The translations under genes were made by a program, and so were the position numbers. From Zygaena filipendulae (lineage: Eukaryota > Arthropoda > Insecta > Lepidoptera > Zygaenidae): DNA of 64,000 nt. The stretch's first letter is position 1, and the number at the start of each line of letters is the position of its first letter. The notes beneath the pieces were generated by a model. It was given only the letters and a program-made list of their open reading frames with translations, did no database searches and was not told where the DNA came from. Positions 55,350-64,000 of this stretch are shown in pieces. The stretch covers positions 4,409,501 to 4,473,500 of the forward strand of contig OU015661.1 in NCBI GenBank assembly GCA_907165275.2. The letters are read 5' to 3'.

Positions 55350-55551
55350 CTAGCTGTGCCCCGCGGTTTCACCCGCGGTAATTTCGGAGTTTCCGTAGAA
55401 ATTCCGGGATAATTTACCCTATGTCCTTCTCTGTACCCCTGACAACGTGCATGCCAAATTTTATCCAAATCCTTTCAGCCGTTTTTGCGTGATTGAGTAA
55501 CAAACATCCAAACATCTAAACATCCACACTTTCACATTCATAATATTAGTA
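55350..55551 (+). repeat. Lep1-like repeat, subtype 3, first of a tandem pair
   Basis: ACTAGCTGTGCCCCGCGGTT, GACAACGTGCATGCCAAATT, TTTTTGCGTGATTGAGTAAC and ATTCATAATATTAGTAGGA. Confidence 0.8.
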
Positions 55552-55766
55552 GGACTGGCTGTGCCCCGCGGTTTCACCCGCGGTAATTTCGGAGTTCCCG
55601 CGGGAATTCCGAGATAAAAAGTACCCTATGTCCTTCTCTGTACCCCTGACAACGTGCATGCCAAATTTCATCCAAATCCGTCCAGACGTTTTTGCGTGAT
55701 TGAGTAGGAAACAAACATCCAAACATCTAAACATCCACACTTTCACATTTATAATATTAGTAGGAT
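55552..55766 (+). repeat. Lep1-like repeat, subtype 3, second of a tandem pair
   Basis: Very close to the preceding copy and directly adjoining it: CTGGCTGTGCCCCGCGGTTT through CATTTATAATATTAGTAGGA. The match suggests tandem amplification or insertion of one copy at the end of another. Confidence 0.8.
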
Positions 55767-55794
55767 TACCTATATGAAAACAAAAAATCCTTAT

Positions 55795-55982
55795 ATTTAA
55801 ATGCGAATCTAAGTTTCTTTGTAAAGCTTTCATGACTTATAACTACTCAACCGATCGTCATGAAATTTACCATACCTACACTTTATCAGGGATACAAGGA
55901 CATACCTAGTTTACTTTTGCCCCGGAATTCCCACGGGAACATCGAAATGAAACCGGGTGATGGCGTGGAGAATAGCTAGAAT
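55795..55982 (-). repeat. Lep1-like repeat, subtype 1
   Basis: Inverted: AAATGCGAATCTAAGTTTCT, CGATCGTCATGAAATTTACC, CCGGAATTCCCACGGGAACA and AGAATAGCTAGA. Confidence 0.65.
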
Positions 55983-56929
55983 TTAATACATATAATAAAA
56001 TTTACTTTTATGGGAAGATTAGAACTAAGTTTAATAGATAAGTAACTTATTATTATCTGCTTAGGTATGTATTAACTAGGTATCTATTTATTTAAAAAAA
56101 TTATGATAATAGTACCTACCTATATGAATAACGGTATTGTACTGGAATCTATCACCAGGCGACCCTGGTTTTCGTCTGTTTTCATACTAAACTAAGTTGA
56201 TGTTCCTCCTTCTATCTGTTATTTTCTGTTCTGTGGATATACCCGTTGCGTCCACTTTGTTCACTATGCACTACGAAATTAAGCTAAGACAAAAATATTA
56301 AACTAAAGATTATTGTAAGTATACCTACTCGGTCGTACTCTCCACATCTTTGCGAGGAGTATCTACCTACCTAAATATACATACTTCAAGATATGTACCT
56401 ACATACGCATACATAAATAATAAAAAAACTTGTGCTATTGTTAGGCGGGTTCGATTTTCTAATACACAATCGGTAGGTACACCAGAAAATAACATGAAGC
56501 GTGCTATAGAACAATGAAGAAAGTGAATTTATAAAACCGTTGTGTTTGATTTGGAGCGTGCACACCTAAAGTATCTACAGCCCGTGTTAGTAAACTCTAC
56601 ACCTCATCAAGAGCCGATCGCCTCAAGATACCGTCGGTCTAGATTGAGACTAGCTCATTGCGGCGGAAAATGAACGAGACGTTTGACGACTATGGCTCCT
56701 ATTAATAAACACCACTCAAACTGAATATTAAGCTCATAAGAGTCAGTTTGTCTTCTTCATTTTCCAGCGCAATGAGCGAAACAACAGTTAGGTACCGGCT
56801 TTTGACTAGTATTATATAGCGTTTATCAATACGGGCCTAAGGCTTGAAAGCGTGTTGAGGAATAGTTCTTTTACTATAAGTATGACAATATGTATAGGTA
56901 TAGCTATAGAGTATATACATATATTATGC

Positions 56930-57113
56930 ATATAGAATGTGAGTTTGTTTGTTTTGGTTGGTTTTGTCATAACTACTCAACTGATTACTAAGAAATTTTT
57001 CAAACACATTGTCAGGGGTCAAAGAAGGACATGCCTTAATGGTTCTTTTTATCCGGGAATTCCCACGGGAACACCGAAATTACCGCATGTGAAACCGGGG
57101 GGAACAGCTAGTT
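56930..57113 (-). repeat. Lep1-like repeat, subtype 1
   Basis: Inverted: GAATGTGAGTTTGTTTGTTT, CATTGTCAGGGGTCAAAGAA, GGGAATTCCCACGGGAACAC and GGGGGGAACAGCTAGTTA. Confidence 0.65.
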
Positions 57114-57129
57114 ATTATAATATTGTTTA

Positions 57130-58795
57130 GGTAGTATACTATTATATTATCTGTGGTTTAGGGTATTCAGTTAGTTCAGTTCTGCATTTTGCCTTTGCAG
57201 ATTTTTGTACCACACTACGAGTATGCTACGTACGGCCTATAGGTATACGACCGCGCCTACGGCTACGTAGGTAATTAGGTAAACCATACTTGGTCTCACG
57301 GAAAGCCAATTTGATTCTCGTTCTTCGTTTATTTGCTTATACTGAAGTATTATTTCAATATCTAATACTTACCTAAAAAAATATAATAGCTAACTAGAAA
57401 TAGGCATGTCTACGACCGTTATATGTATTTTAATCATAATAAGCTGAATTAAGATGCATAAGTAACACCACTTTCCGAGGATGTGTCCGTTAACCTAACA
57501 GTAGCTGTTTAGTAGGTATTTAATCAATTCATAATTCCCTCGAATTTCTAATATTGGTCAATTCGTAACATGTGCTCGCACGTGTTAGTTGTGAGTTGAT
57601 CCGATACTAACTCACAAAATGAAATTATAACATTTTTAACGGATATATTATTTAGCGTTTAATTATGTTATTACCATTTTAACGATTTTAATTATTGCGG
57701 ATGATACATTAGATAAATATTCTGTGTTAATAAAACCTTTATGGCCATTTAAAAATGAAAGTACCTACTGCTTACGGCTGGTTAGTGTAACTACGTTAAT
57801 AGGGTCAACGTGCGACGTGCGGGACAAACGAACCTCTGTTAGAATGAAAGTTAAAACAAACAAAGAGTAAGGGTCCGTCCCACTGCCTAAATAAAGAGGT
57901 CATCAGCAGAAGGCCTTAAATCTTTACCGTTTCGAACAACTATAGATATTTTACTTGAAAACGTCCAAAGTTTACTTTGATATTGATATAAACGAAAAAC
58001 TTATTATTCGGACTGATCGGAGTAGACTAAAAATCTTTAGGGCCAAAGTACCTAGTTAAAGCATATTTTTGATCCGGAGAGGCGGGATATAGATAGCTTC
58101 TTAAACTTTAAAGCATTAAAGTCATTGCATTTATCAAACTCCAAAATAAAAAAAAAATAAAAAAAAACTTTTTTCTCTATTTTGTGGAAACACAAACAAT
58201 GTTGCAAATTAATTTTACCTAAGTAGGATACAAGTAGCTTAGGTACAACGCAGCATTCGTTCGCTCCCGTAATCTGTCTTTAGAGTTTAGACAATGCAGT
58301 TATTCCATCAAGTCCTAAGTTCGATGATCTAACGTTAGATACAATTTAATAACTGTAGAATCGTCATAGTATTATATATATTATCTGTATCATCAGTATC
58401 TAAGTATTTCTTTTTTTACAAGCAAGTAGGTAATAGGTATCTGAATATTTATTTACTGTTTGTAATTTCTGCGCGAAGTTGCATTCAAGGATATTGAACC
58501 CCTTTTTTATATGTATAAGTAGACGCAGTGAGGTATTATTGCAAAACCTAAGTCAGTAGGTAGAGCTGCTATGCACACGTCATAACGGTCATACATACAT
58601 ATGTTGTAGGTTATTACCTAGATAGTTATTAGTTATTACGTTTCTATCATAAAAGTTCGACAAACGCCGTTATGCTCTAAATACTTGTGGCAAATTGTGT
58701 TTTTACATAATTATTTACAAATGTGAATGTTTTAATATTTTTTAAACAACACAGGTTAGATATTTTTTTACGAACCAGTTTCAAACATCGTAATC
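57130..58795. other. Gene-free stretch
   Basis: AT-rich sequence with scattered TAGGTA words and no recognised element ends or exons. Confidence 0.45.
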
Positions 58796-58796
58796 T

Positions 58797-58999
58797 ATAC
58801 TAATATTATATTGAAGAAAGATTTGATTTATTGTTTGTTTGTTACGATTTAACTCAAAAAGTAGTGACCCGGTTTCAAAAATTTTTCCACCATTAGAAAG
58901 CTACATTATCCCTGAGTAATATAGACCATATTGTAATCCGGGATTCCCGCGGGAACTCCGAAATTATTGCGAGTGAAACCGCGCAGGACAGCTAGTATA
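58797..58999 (-). repeat. Lep1-like repeat, subtype 2
   Basis: Inverted: TACTAATATTATATTGAAGA, ACGATTTAACTCAAAAAGTA, GGGATTCCCGCGGGAACTCC and GCGCAGGACAGCTAGTAT. Confidence 0.75.
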
Positions 59000-60100
59000 T
59001 CCTATAATAATAAATATACCTACCATCTATTTATCTATTTAATATCTAGTATATGTATAAAATACGAGCTCATCGTATCGTAGGTACGACATTGGTGATA
59101 TAGTAGGTATGTACTAACATAAGTCTTCATAAATTGATGCAATACGGCTCTGTAATATACAAATATTCTGTCGATGCTTTGATCATTATTATATTGAAAT
59201 AGTTTCTTTTTATAAAATGTGTTTCCCTCTAATAAACACGTTTACGTGAATACAATATTAATTATTCAAGTCTTGATTTAGTGTTTCTATTATTTTTTTA
59301 CTTTATACAAAAAATTATGTGCCGTTGTATGTATTTATGCATTGTGGTGACAAGATTAAGGGAACATACTAAGTGACCCAATTTTTTTACAATTTTGGAA
59401 CCCCCCCCCCCCAACTTGTATGCTCCTTTAAAAAAATTCAGGATTATCTACAGAACTTGGCACCTATTTAGATCTCAATTCTTTTGTCTACTGAACTGAG
59501 TTTCCACTTCCACAATATGTTTTCGATGGGATAAACTACAACGACTCGTAAAATAAATATGATTAATATTCTGAGCATTACTGTGCTAAGTAGATGTTAC
59601 TATTACTACCATAATTATCATTATCTTATATTACTCTTAATTATTAAATCAGGAAGGTTAATTAATATTAATGGATTCGTGGCCAGAGACACTGATATTA
59701 ATAATAACCCAGAGATTTATTTAAACATGCAACGCGAGTTTATGACATTTCCTGAATATCATATACTAATAGATATCTATAGCACGTGATTGTACATCTT
59801 TACACATAACTTAATGAGACTTAACGTTAATAGATAACCTTGTCACCTACTTCTAGCATTAGATTACTATTGCATAAATGAGAAATTACATGCACTTATG
59901 TACTATTGAATATTGATCTGCAGCTACATAATTATGAGCGCAATAAATACTATAACTACATAGTTAGATTTCGGTATTCCTCAAGTTTGACAAACGGATG
60001 CAATTAGTCGGTCCGCTGACCTAGTAGCCTTCAAAGCGCAACCGGTTGCGCCTGCGCCGAGCAAAATTGGAGCGCCACTGGCCGGTACCAAATAATATAC
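59000..60100. other. Gene-free stretch upstream of the carboxypeptidase gene
   Basis: Contains a C run at about 59401-59412. The open frame near 59559-59789 is AT-rich with no recognisable domain. The last part (60020-60160) becomes GC-richer and probably belongs to the carboxypeptidase promoter and 5' UTR. Confidence 0.4.
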
Positions 60101-60419
60101 CAATGCCAGCAGCATGCATAACATTAAAAAGAAAGCACGGTCCAACGAATCAACTGCTGCAGTGAGTCTGTGAGAAATTACCTTTATACTTTATAGCATT
60201 ATCAAAATCCGAAATTACTAGAAATAAAGAAGAATGCTCAAAGGAGTCTCACGACCAATTTTGATAAAAACTAAAACTGTATACTCAATCAATACCTACT
60301 CATATATTTTGTAAAATTTATTTTCTTAGTCCCGAGTCGAACTCATTAATTTGGAAAAAGTCTCGTGTTAGTTATTAGTTATCTACGTAGTGTGGCTCGA
60401 TCCTATGTCATTTTATGTA

Positions 60420-60498
60420 GCCCCGACAAAGTGTATCTACCTAAGCATTTCAACACAAAAGCGTAACAAACAAACTCACTTTCGTATTTGTAATAAGT
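60420..60498 (+). repeat. Lep1-like tail fragment in the 5' UTR intron
   Basis: CCCCGACAAAGTGTATCTAC and AAAGCGTAACAAACAAACTC are subtype-1 body and tail; the head is missing. Confidence 0.5.
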
Positions 60499-60583
60499 AG
60501 TATCTAAGGATGTAAACTTATCATGTCAAACACAGAATATATACAGGTTCTTGAAGTTAAAGTTGTTTTTGGTTTCCTTTCAG

Positions 60584-61783
60584 ATGGCTTTTCAGAGGAA
60601 AGGAACGGTGCCTTGGTTAATATACCTACTGTCGTTAATAAGTTTGACACGTGCACAATCATTTCCAAATACAGAAATTTTTCCGAGTAAGTAGTATGTA
60701 GTACCTAGTAAGTAGTAGTAGATATGTATAACTATTTTTGAAAATCTCATTCTTTTAAAACTTTAACACACGGAGAGCGTTGTGCGAGTATTTTAAGTAG
60801 TAATACCCAGTACCCACATACTTTATAATATGATCAGAGGCGTCTTTACCTATGGTGCAAGTTGTGCGTTGCACACGGGCGCACGGGCGCCGCTCGCCAC
60901 GGAGCCCCATTCGGCGCGCGCGTTTGCTGGCCGCGGCTACAACAGAGTTTATTATCTTTTGGAAAAATTTGACAGTTTTGGATAACTTGATGTGCTGTTA
61001 CTTGTACTTTATACCCATTCCATTTCGACCACGTGGTTATATTAGGCGGCGCTAGGGTAGGTGATGTTTGCACACGGGCGCTACATGTGCTAGAGACGCC
61101 TCTGAATTTGATTAAAAGATTTCAAAACAAAATGCATTTTTTCTATAGTTATGGCCCTCCTCCGAAATTTCAATAACTTTCTGGCTCTTCATGAAGAAAA
61201 TTTGCCCACCAGTGGACTAAAGTCTAAACTGTGCTTCATTTGGCAATAGGTGATGCTTGTGATAACTAATAACGCCCAGGCAATATTAATATTCAGAAAA
61301 CTGTCCATTGTAGTAAGGGTATGCAGGAAGTGCGGCGTAGAGGTGGAAACAATGGCACATCTTATGTGCGAGTGCGATGCCTTGGCTCGTAAACGAATGG
61401 ACCTCCTGGGGATGGCTTACCCAGAACCAGAGGACTTTAGGCTCTTACCCCTCCACTGCACACTGACCTTCACCGCCGAGGTTTTCAGGGAGTAGAGGGA
61501 GGAGCACAGGATGGGGATGGTACAAAAGATCCCAAGGGTCGAGGTACCAAGGCTTTGCTTGCCCACCCCATTGCCTAAGATAAGATAAGGGTATGTAACT
61601 ATGTAGTGTCCGTGTTGCCAGATGCGGTGCCAACAAATGTGGGTGAGGTGGAGCCGCGGAACACGGGGGCGGAGCCCGAGTTCCGCTATCACGACCACGA
61701 ACAGATGACTCGCTATCTGCGCGCCATCTCTGCGCGCTACCCTGCGCTCACCGCTCTCTACTCTATCGGCAAGTCGGTGCAAG
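60584..61783 (+). CDS. M14 metallocarboxypeptidase (carboxypeptidase D/E/M type), first two coding exons
   Basis: Exon 1: 60584-60686, ATG directly after an acceptor-like TTTCCTTTCAG, donor GTAAGT (34 codons plus 1 base). A 5' UTR exon may end at 60161, followed by GTGAGT. Exon 2: 61622-61783, acceptor TGTTGCCAG, donor GTAAGC, in frame. Residues 1-24 are a signal peptide (WLIYLLSLISLTRA, likely cut before Gln25), then FPNTEIFPNAVPTNVGEV and the start of the catalytic fold: EFRYHDHEQMTRYLRAISAR then YPALTALYSIGKSVQG. This matches the opening of N/E-subfamily carboxypeptidases such as fly silver (CPD), which trim C-terminal Lys/Arg from peptides in the secretory pathway (family knowledge). The zinc-binding HxxE lies in later exons, outside the window. 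Intron 1 holds a hAT MITE and a non-LTR fragment. Confidence 0.8.
60835..61104. mobile_element. hAT-like MITE with near-exact 8-bp target duplication
   Basis: CAGAGGCGTCTTTA at 60835 and TAGAGACGCCTCTG ending 61104 are inverted termini. Flanks AATATGAT and AATTTGAT match at 7 of 8 positions. The GC-rich ends carry GCACACGGGCGC on both sides. It lies in intron 1 of the carboxypeptidase gene. Confidence 0.8.
61310..61590 (+). mobile_element. Non-LTR retrotransposon 3' fragment with CCHC-like motif
   Basis: The frame reads VCRKCGVEVETMAHLMCECD then ALARKRMDLLG, matching the CxxC...HxxxC motif found after the RT/RNase H domains of R1/I-type and related LINEs. It ends in about 100 bases of untranslated sequence and TAAGATAAGATAAG at about 61574-61588, a likely LINE tail. 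Only the last 80 residues or so remain. Its end is about 30 bases from carboxypeptidase exon 2. Confidence 0.65.
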
Positions 61784-62950
61784 GTAAGCGACTGCCTGAC
61801 ATGATGCAACAATACGTTTGACCACGCAGTAGGTATCCTTCAAGTACAGAATCGAAGAGAGCATGACCTCTGTCTGTTGATCAGTGATGGATTTGTTGCT
61901 GTTTTGTTGGCCAGAGATTTTAAAAGTCAAATCGTCAATTTGTACATAAGTATCTATGTACCTATAGTTACCTATGTACAAAATATGTAAGTTTTTATAT
62001 CAACTTGTAATTTCCACAGTAGGAAAAAATGGTAAAATTTCATTAATTCTGATTTATTATTAAGGAACTAGGTAAATAATTTTTGGGTAGTGTCTTTTTT
62101 TACCAACTCTCAAATTTTGCCATACTAGTCCTAAGACTTTTTCTGCTTGCTATTGTCCTTGCAAGTTCAACCCGTTCAGATAATAAGTCCGTAAGTCTTC
62201 GCATAAACTTTCGTCGACTAATGGGTGAGACGTCCTGAGTCCTGACAGAGTATTGGTAGAACGTTCGCCTAAGCGCTTCCGACGCTTTTTTTTCCTGGTA
62301 CTTACGTTATGCATATTAATTATCGCCTGTTTGGCCCGTGAGGAGGACGGTACGCTGACGCCTGCCGGAATAAAGTTTGTTTGTGAAGATTATCCGACGA
62401 TAGAAGCGCTGACGCGTCGTGACGTGATATTCTCGCTCGACTCCACGACGCGACCGAGAGAATTAAGGATTATAGCCTTGCTTGACACACTTTCTCTATA
62501 CTTTTACTAATGGGGATTGGGAAGAAATCGGTGAAAGCATTAAGATTTATTTACAATAGAAGGTAGGTACCTAGACATCGTAAATCGCCTACTCATCTCT
62601 TTTATTTTTTCTTCAGAAGCCCCGAGTAGGTAACAGAATACCTACTTTGTGTCACGATTAATACAAATTTTATGAGAATACGGGCTCTAACATCATTTCT
62701 TCAACAGTCTAGTTATAATGACTATTTCGACCTTATTCTTTGTAAATAAAGTCGAAATTACATGGACTCAAATTCGATGTAAGGTGAGGTAACATTAATC
62801 TATTATAATTATATACCTACCTACATATAAATAAAATTGAGATGTCTGTTTGTAATTCCCACTGAGCATATAATTCCAAATTAAAAGCTTTTCACTAAAT
62901 GCATACGGTACGGTACGGTAGGTATCTACAGACATAAAAAAATTAAAAAA
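61784..62950. other. Carboxypeptidase intron 2, left part
   Basis: Apart from the 62253-62510 open frame I see no coding exon. The next carboxypeptidase exon (expected near RELWV...) was not found in the window. Confidence 0.5.
62253..62510 (+). other. Unassigned open frame with a hydrophobic N-terminal segment
   Basis: An 85-codon frame beginning at TTG, not ATG. It encodes a basic run (RSPKRFRR), a hydrophobic stretch (FFFLVLTLCILIIACLA) and a charged part (LTPAGIKFVCEDYPTIEAL, RRDVIFSLDSTTRPREL). Third positions are clearly richer in G and C than the surroundings, which hints at present or former coding. I recognise no family; it could be a piece of a transposon gene or an exon of an unseen gene. 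No fitting splice sites were assigned. Confidence 0.25.
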
Positions 62951-62954
62951 AATG

Positions 62955-63120
62955 TCTGTCAGTCTGTTTGTTCCGGCTAATCTCTGAAACGGTTCGACCG
63001 ATTTTAGCGATTTTATTTTCACTGGCAGATAGCTCATGTTATAAGAAGTAACTATGGCTATTTTTATTTCAGAAAAATTTTTTTCCTCCGCGGTTGAAAT
63101 TGCAGGGCACAGCTAGTTAA
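62955..63120 (-). repeat. Lep1-like repeat, subtype 4
   Basis: Inverted: TCTGTCAGTCTGTTTGTTCC, GGCTAATCTCTGAAACGGTT, GGCAGATAGCTCATGTTATA and CAGGGCACAGCTAGTTA. The GAATTCC block is replaced by a T-rich stretch. Confidence 0.65.
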
Positions 63121-63148
63121 TAATTTATAATAATAAGTCTAATTGTAA

Positions 63149-63895
63149 TGCTATACTGCTCCACCTGCGTGTTAACGCGTAAATTAGTGCGCTAAATAAG
63201 GCAATACGTAGATGTGGCTAACATTTTAACGGGTTAACGGGTTAACGGCATTACTAATGACGTTAAACGTTAAGCGATAGCTCGGGTGTCGGTTTTTTGG
63301 ACACATCAAAGGGTTTTAGCGCGTTATTTAGCGCACTAAGCGGTGTTGGCTACATTAACGCCTTCTCATTATGCGTGGCGCACGCGCGGAGCAAGACCGT
63401 ATTTAATTTGTTTTGGCGGGAACAATAAAAATACGACATTGAAATGGTCTAAAATTACAGCTGCTTCTGCGTCATTGCAAAAAAACAGCTGTTTGAAGCT
63501 TCGACCGCCATTTTGTGTTAACTCGTTATTTCACTAGAAATTAACGCTTAACGGCACGTTGCAAACTAAATGTAGCCAACACGTATTAAAATATTGCGAA
63601 TTGGACCAATTGCGAATTGGACCATTTGCGAATTGGACCATTTGAGAATTGGACCATTTGCGAATTGGACCATTTGCGAATTGGACCATTTGAGAATTGG
63701 ACCATTTGCGAATTGGACCATTTGAGAATTGGACCATTTGCGAATTGGACCATTTGCTAATTGGACGGTTTGCGAATTGGACATTTTAAACCCTCTGGAC
63801 CATTTGCGAATTGGACCATTTGCGCCTAAGCCTTAATTAACGCGAAGTTGGACATTAACATCAACGTTAACGTTAACGCAGATGGAGCAGTAGCA
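63149..63895. mobile_element. 747-bp TIR element carrying a minisatellite, TAA duplication
   Basis: Left end TGCTATACTGCTCCACCTGC, right end GCAGATGGAGCAGTAGCA, both flanked by TAA (63146-63148 and 63896-63898). The 3-bp TAA duplication fits PIF/Harbinger; the 128-bp element at 29781 has the same ends. Inside, TAGTGCGCTAAATAA and TTATTTAGCGCACTA (63185-63339) form a second inverted pair, followed by the 16-bp tandem array. Confidence 0.8.
63596..63826. repeat. 16-bp tandem array (GCGAATTGGACCATTT)
   Basis: About 11 contiguous units of GCGAATTGGACCATTT from 63596 to 63781, then a break (TTAAACCCTCTGG) and two more units to about 63826. Variants have GAGAATTGG, GCTAATTGG and CCAATTGCG. Because 16 is not a multiple of 3, the array gives repetitive open frames in several phases; these are not genes. 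Confidence 0.9.
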
Positions 63896-64000
63896 TAAGA
63901 GATGGTGGTATAGCCCTGAGTTCGTTAGCGCGGTGACCACAATAATTGCTGTAGGTTAGTTGGAATAGAAACTGAATGTGAAAAGTGTCCAAATAAATAT

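Noticed and set aside
63534..63784. Repetitive frames (MVQFANGPIRKWSNSQ type)
   Set aside because: They are the translation of the 16-bp tandem array in different phases; no start context or splice structure supports a protein.

Overview
The window looks like nuclear DNA of a moth or butterfly (Lepidoptera). It is AT-rich, its genes are split by long introns, and about thirty copies or fragments of a short repeat with a CCGCGGTTTCACCCGCG-type head and a TATAATATTAGTA tail lie on both strands; that repeat is typical of lepidopteran genomes. The conserved genes read as insect orthologues. No rRNA gene, functional tRNA gene, CRISPR array, operon or prokaryotic signal was seen. All gene models were built by hand from reading frame, splice signals and family knowledge, without searches or transcript data.

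Layout. (1) 1-2131, + strand: last three coding exons of a single-pass leucine-rich-repeat membrane protein. (2) 12319-20989, - strand: first two coding exons of the autophagy kinase Atg1/ULK, split by an 8.4 kb intron; the rest of the kinase was not found in the window. (3) 23021-25001, - strand: a complete four-exon gene for DENR, a translation re-initiation/recycling factor. (4) 25002-33330: gene-free and full of transposons. (5) 33331-49045, - strand: a complete SEPT2-group septin, most like fly Septin4 as I remember it, with seven shared exons and two candidate first coding exons whose phases both fit. (6) 49700-60100: gene-free apart from repeats. (7) 60584 onward, + strand: signal-peptide exon and second exon of an M14 metallocarboxypeptidase of the carboxypeptidase D/E/M type, continuing beyond the window.

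The genes do not form one pathway: membrane recognition, autophagy start, translation, cytoskeletal GTPase, secretory peptidase. Most of the remaining sequence is mobile DNA, often nested: non-LTR retrotransposon 3' ends, tRNA-derived SINE pieces, hAT-type elements (one with an exact 8-bp target duplication and a BED-finger-like remnant), Harbinger-like miniature elements, a 3.3 kb foldback element inside the septin gene, a GC-rich three-part composite at 52.2-53.5 kb, and a 16-bp tandem array inside a 747-bp inverted-repeat element at the right end.

The points most worth checking are the foldback next to a septin first exon, the composite at 52.2-53.5 kb, the two septin first exons and GTTG splice donors, and the split Atg1 gene.
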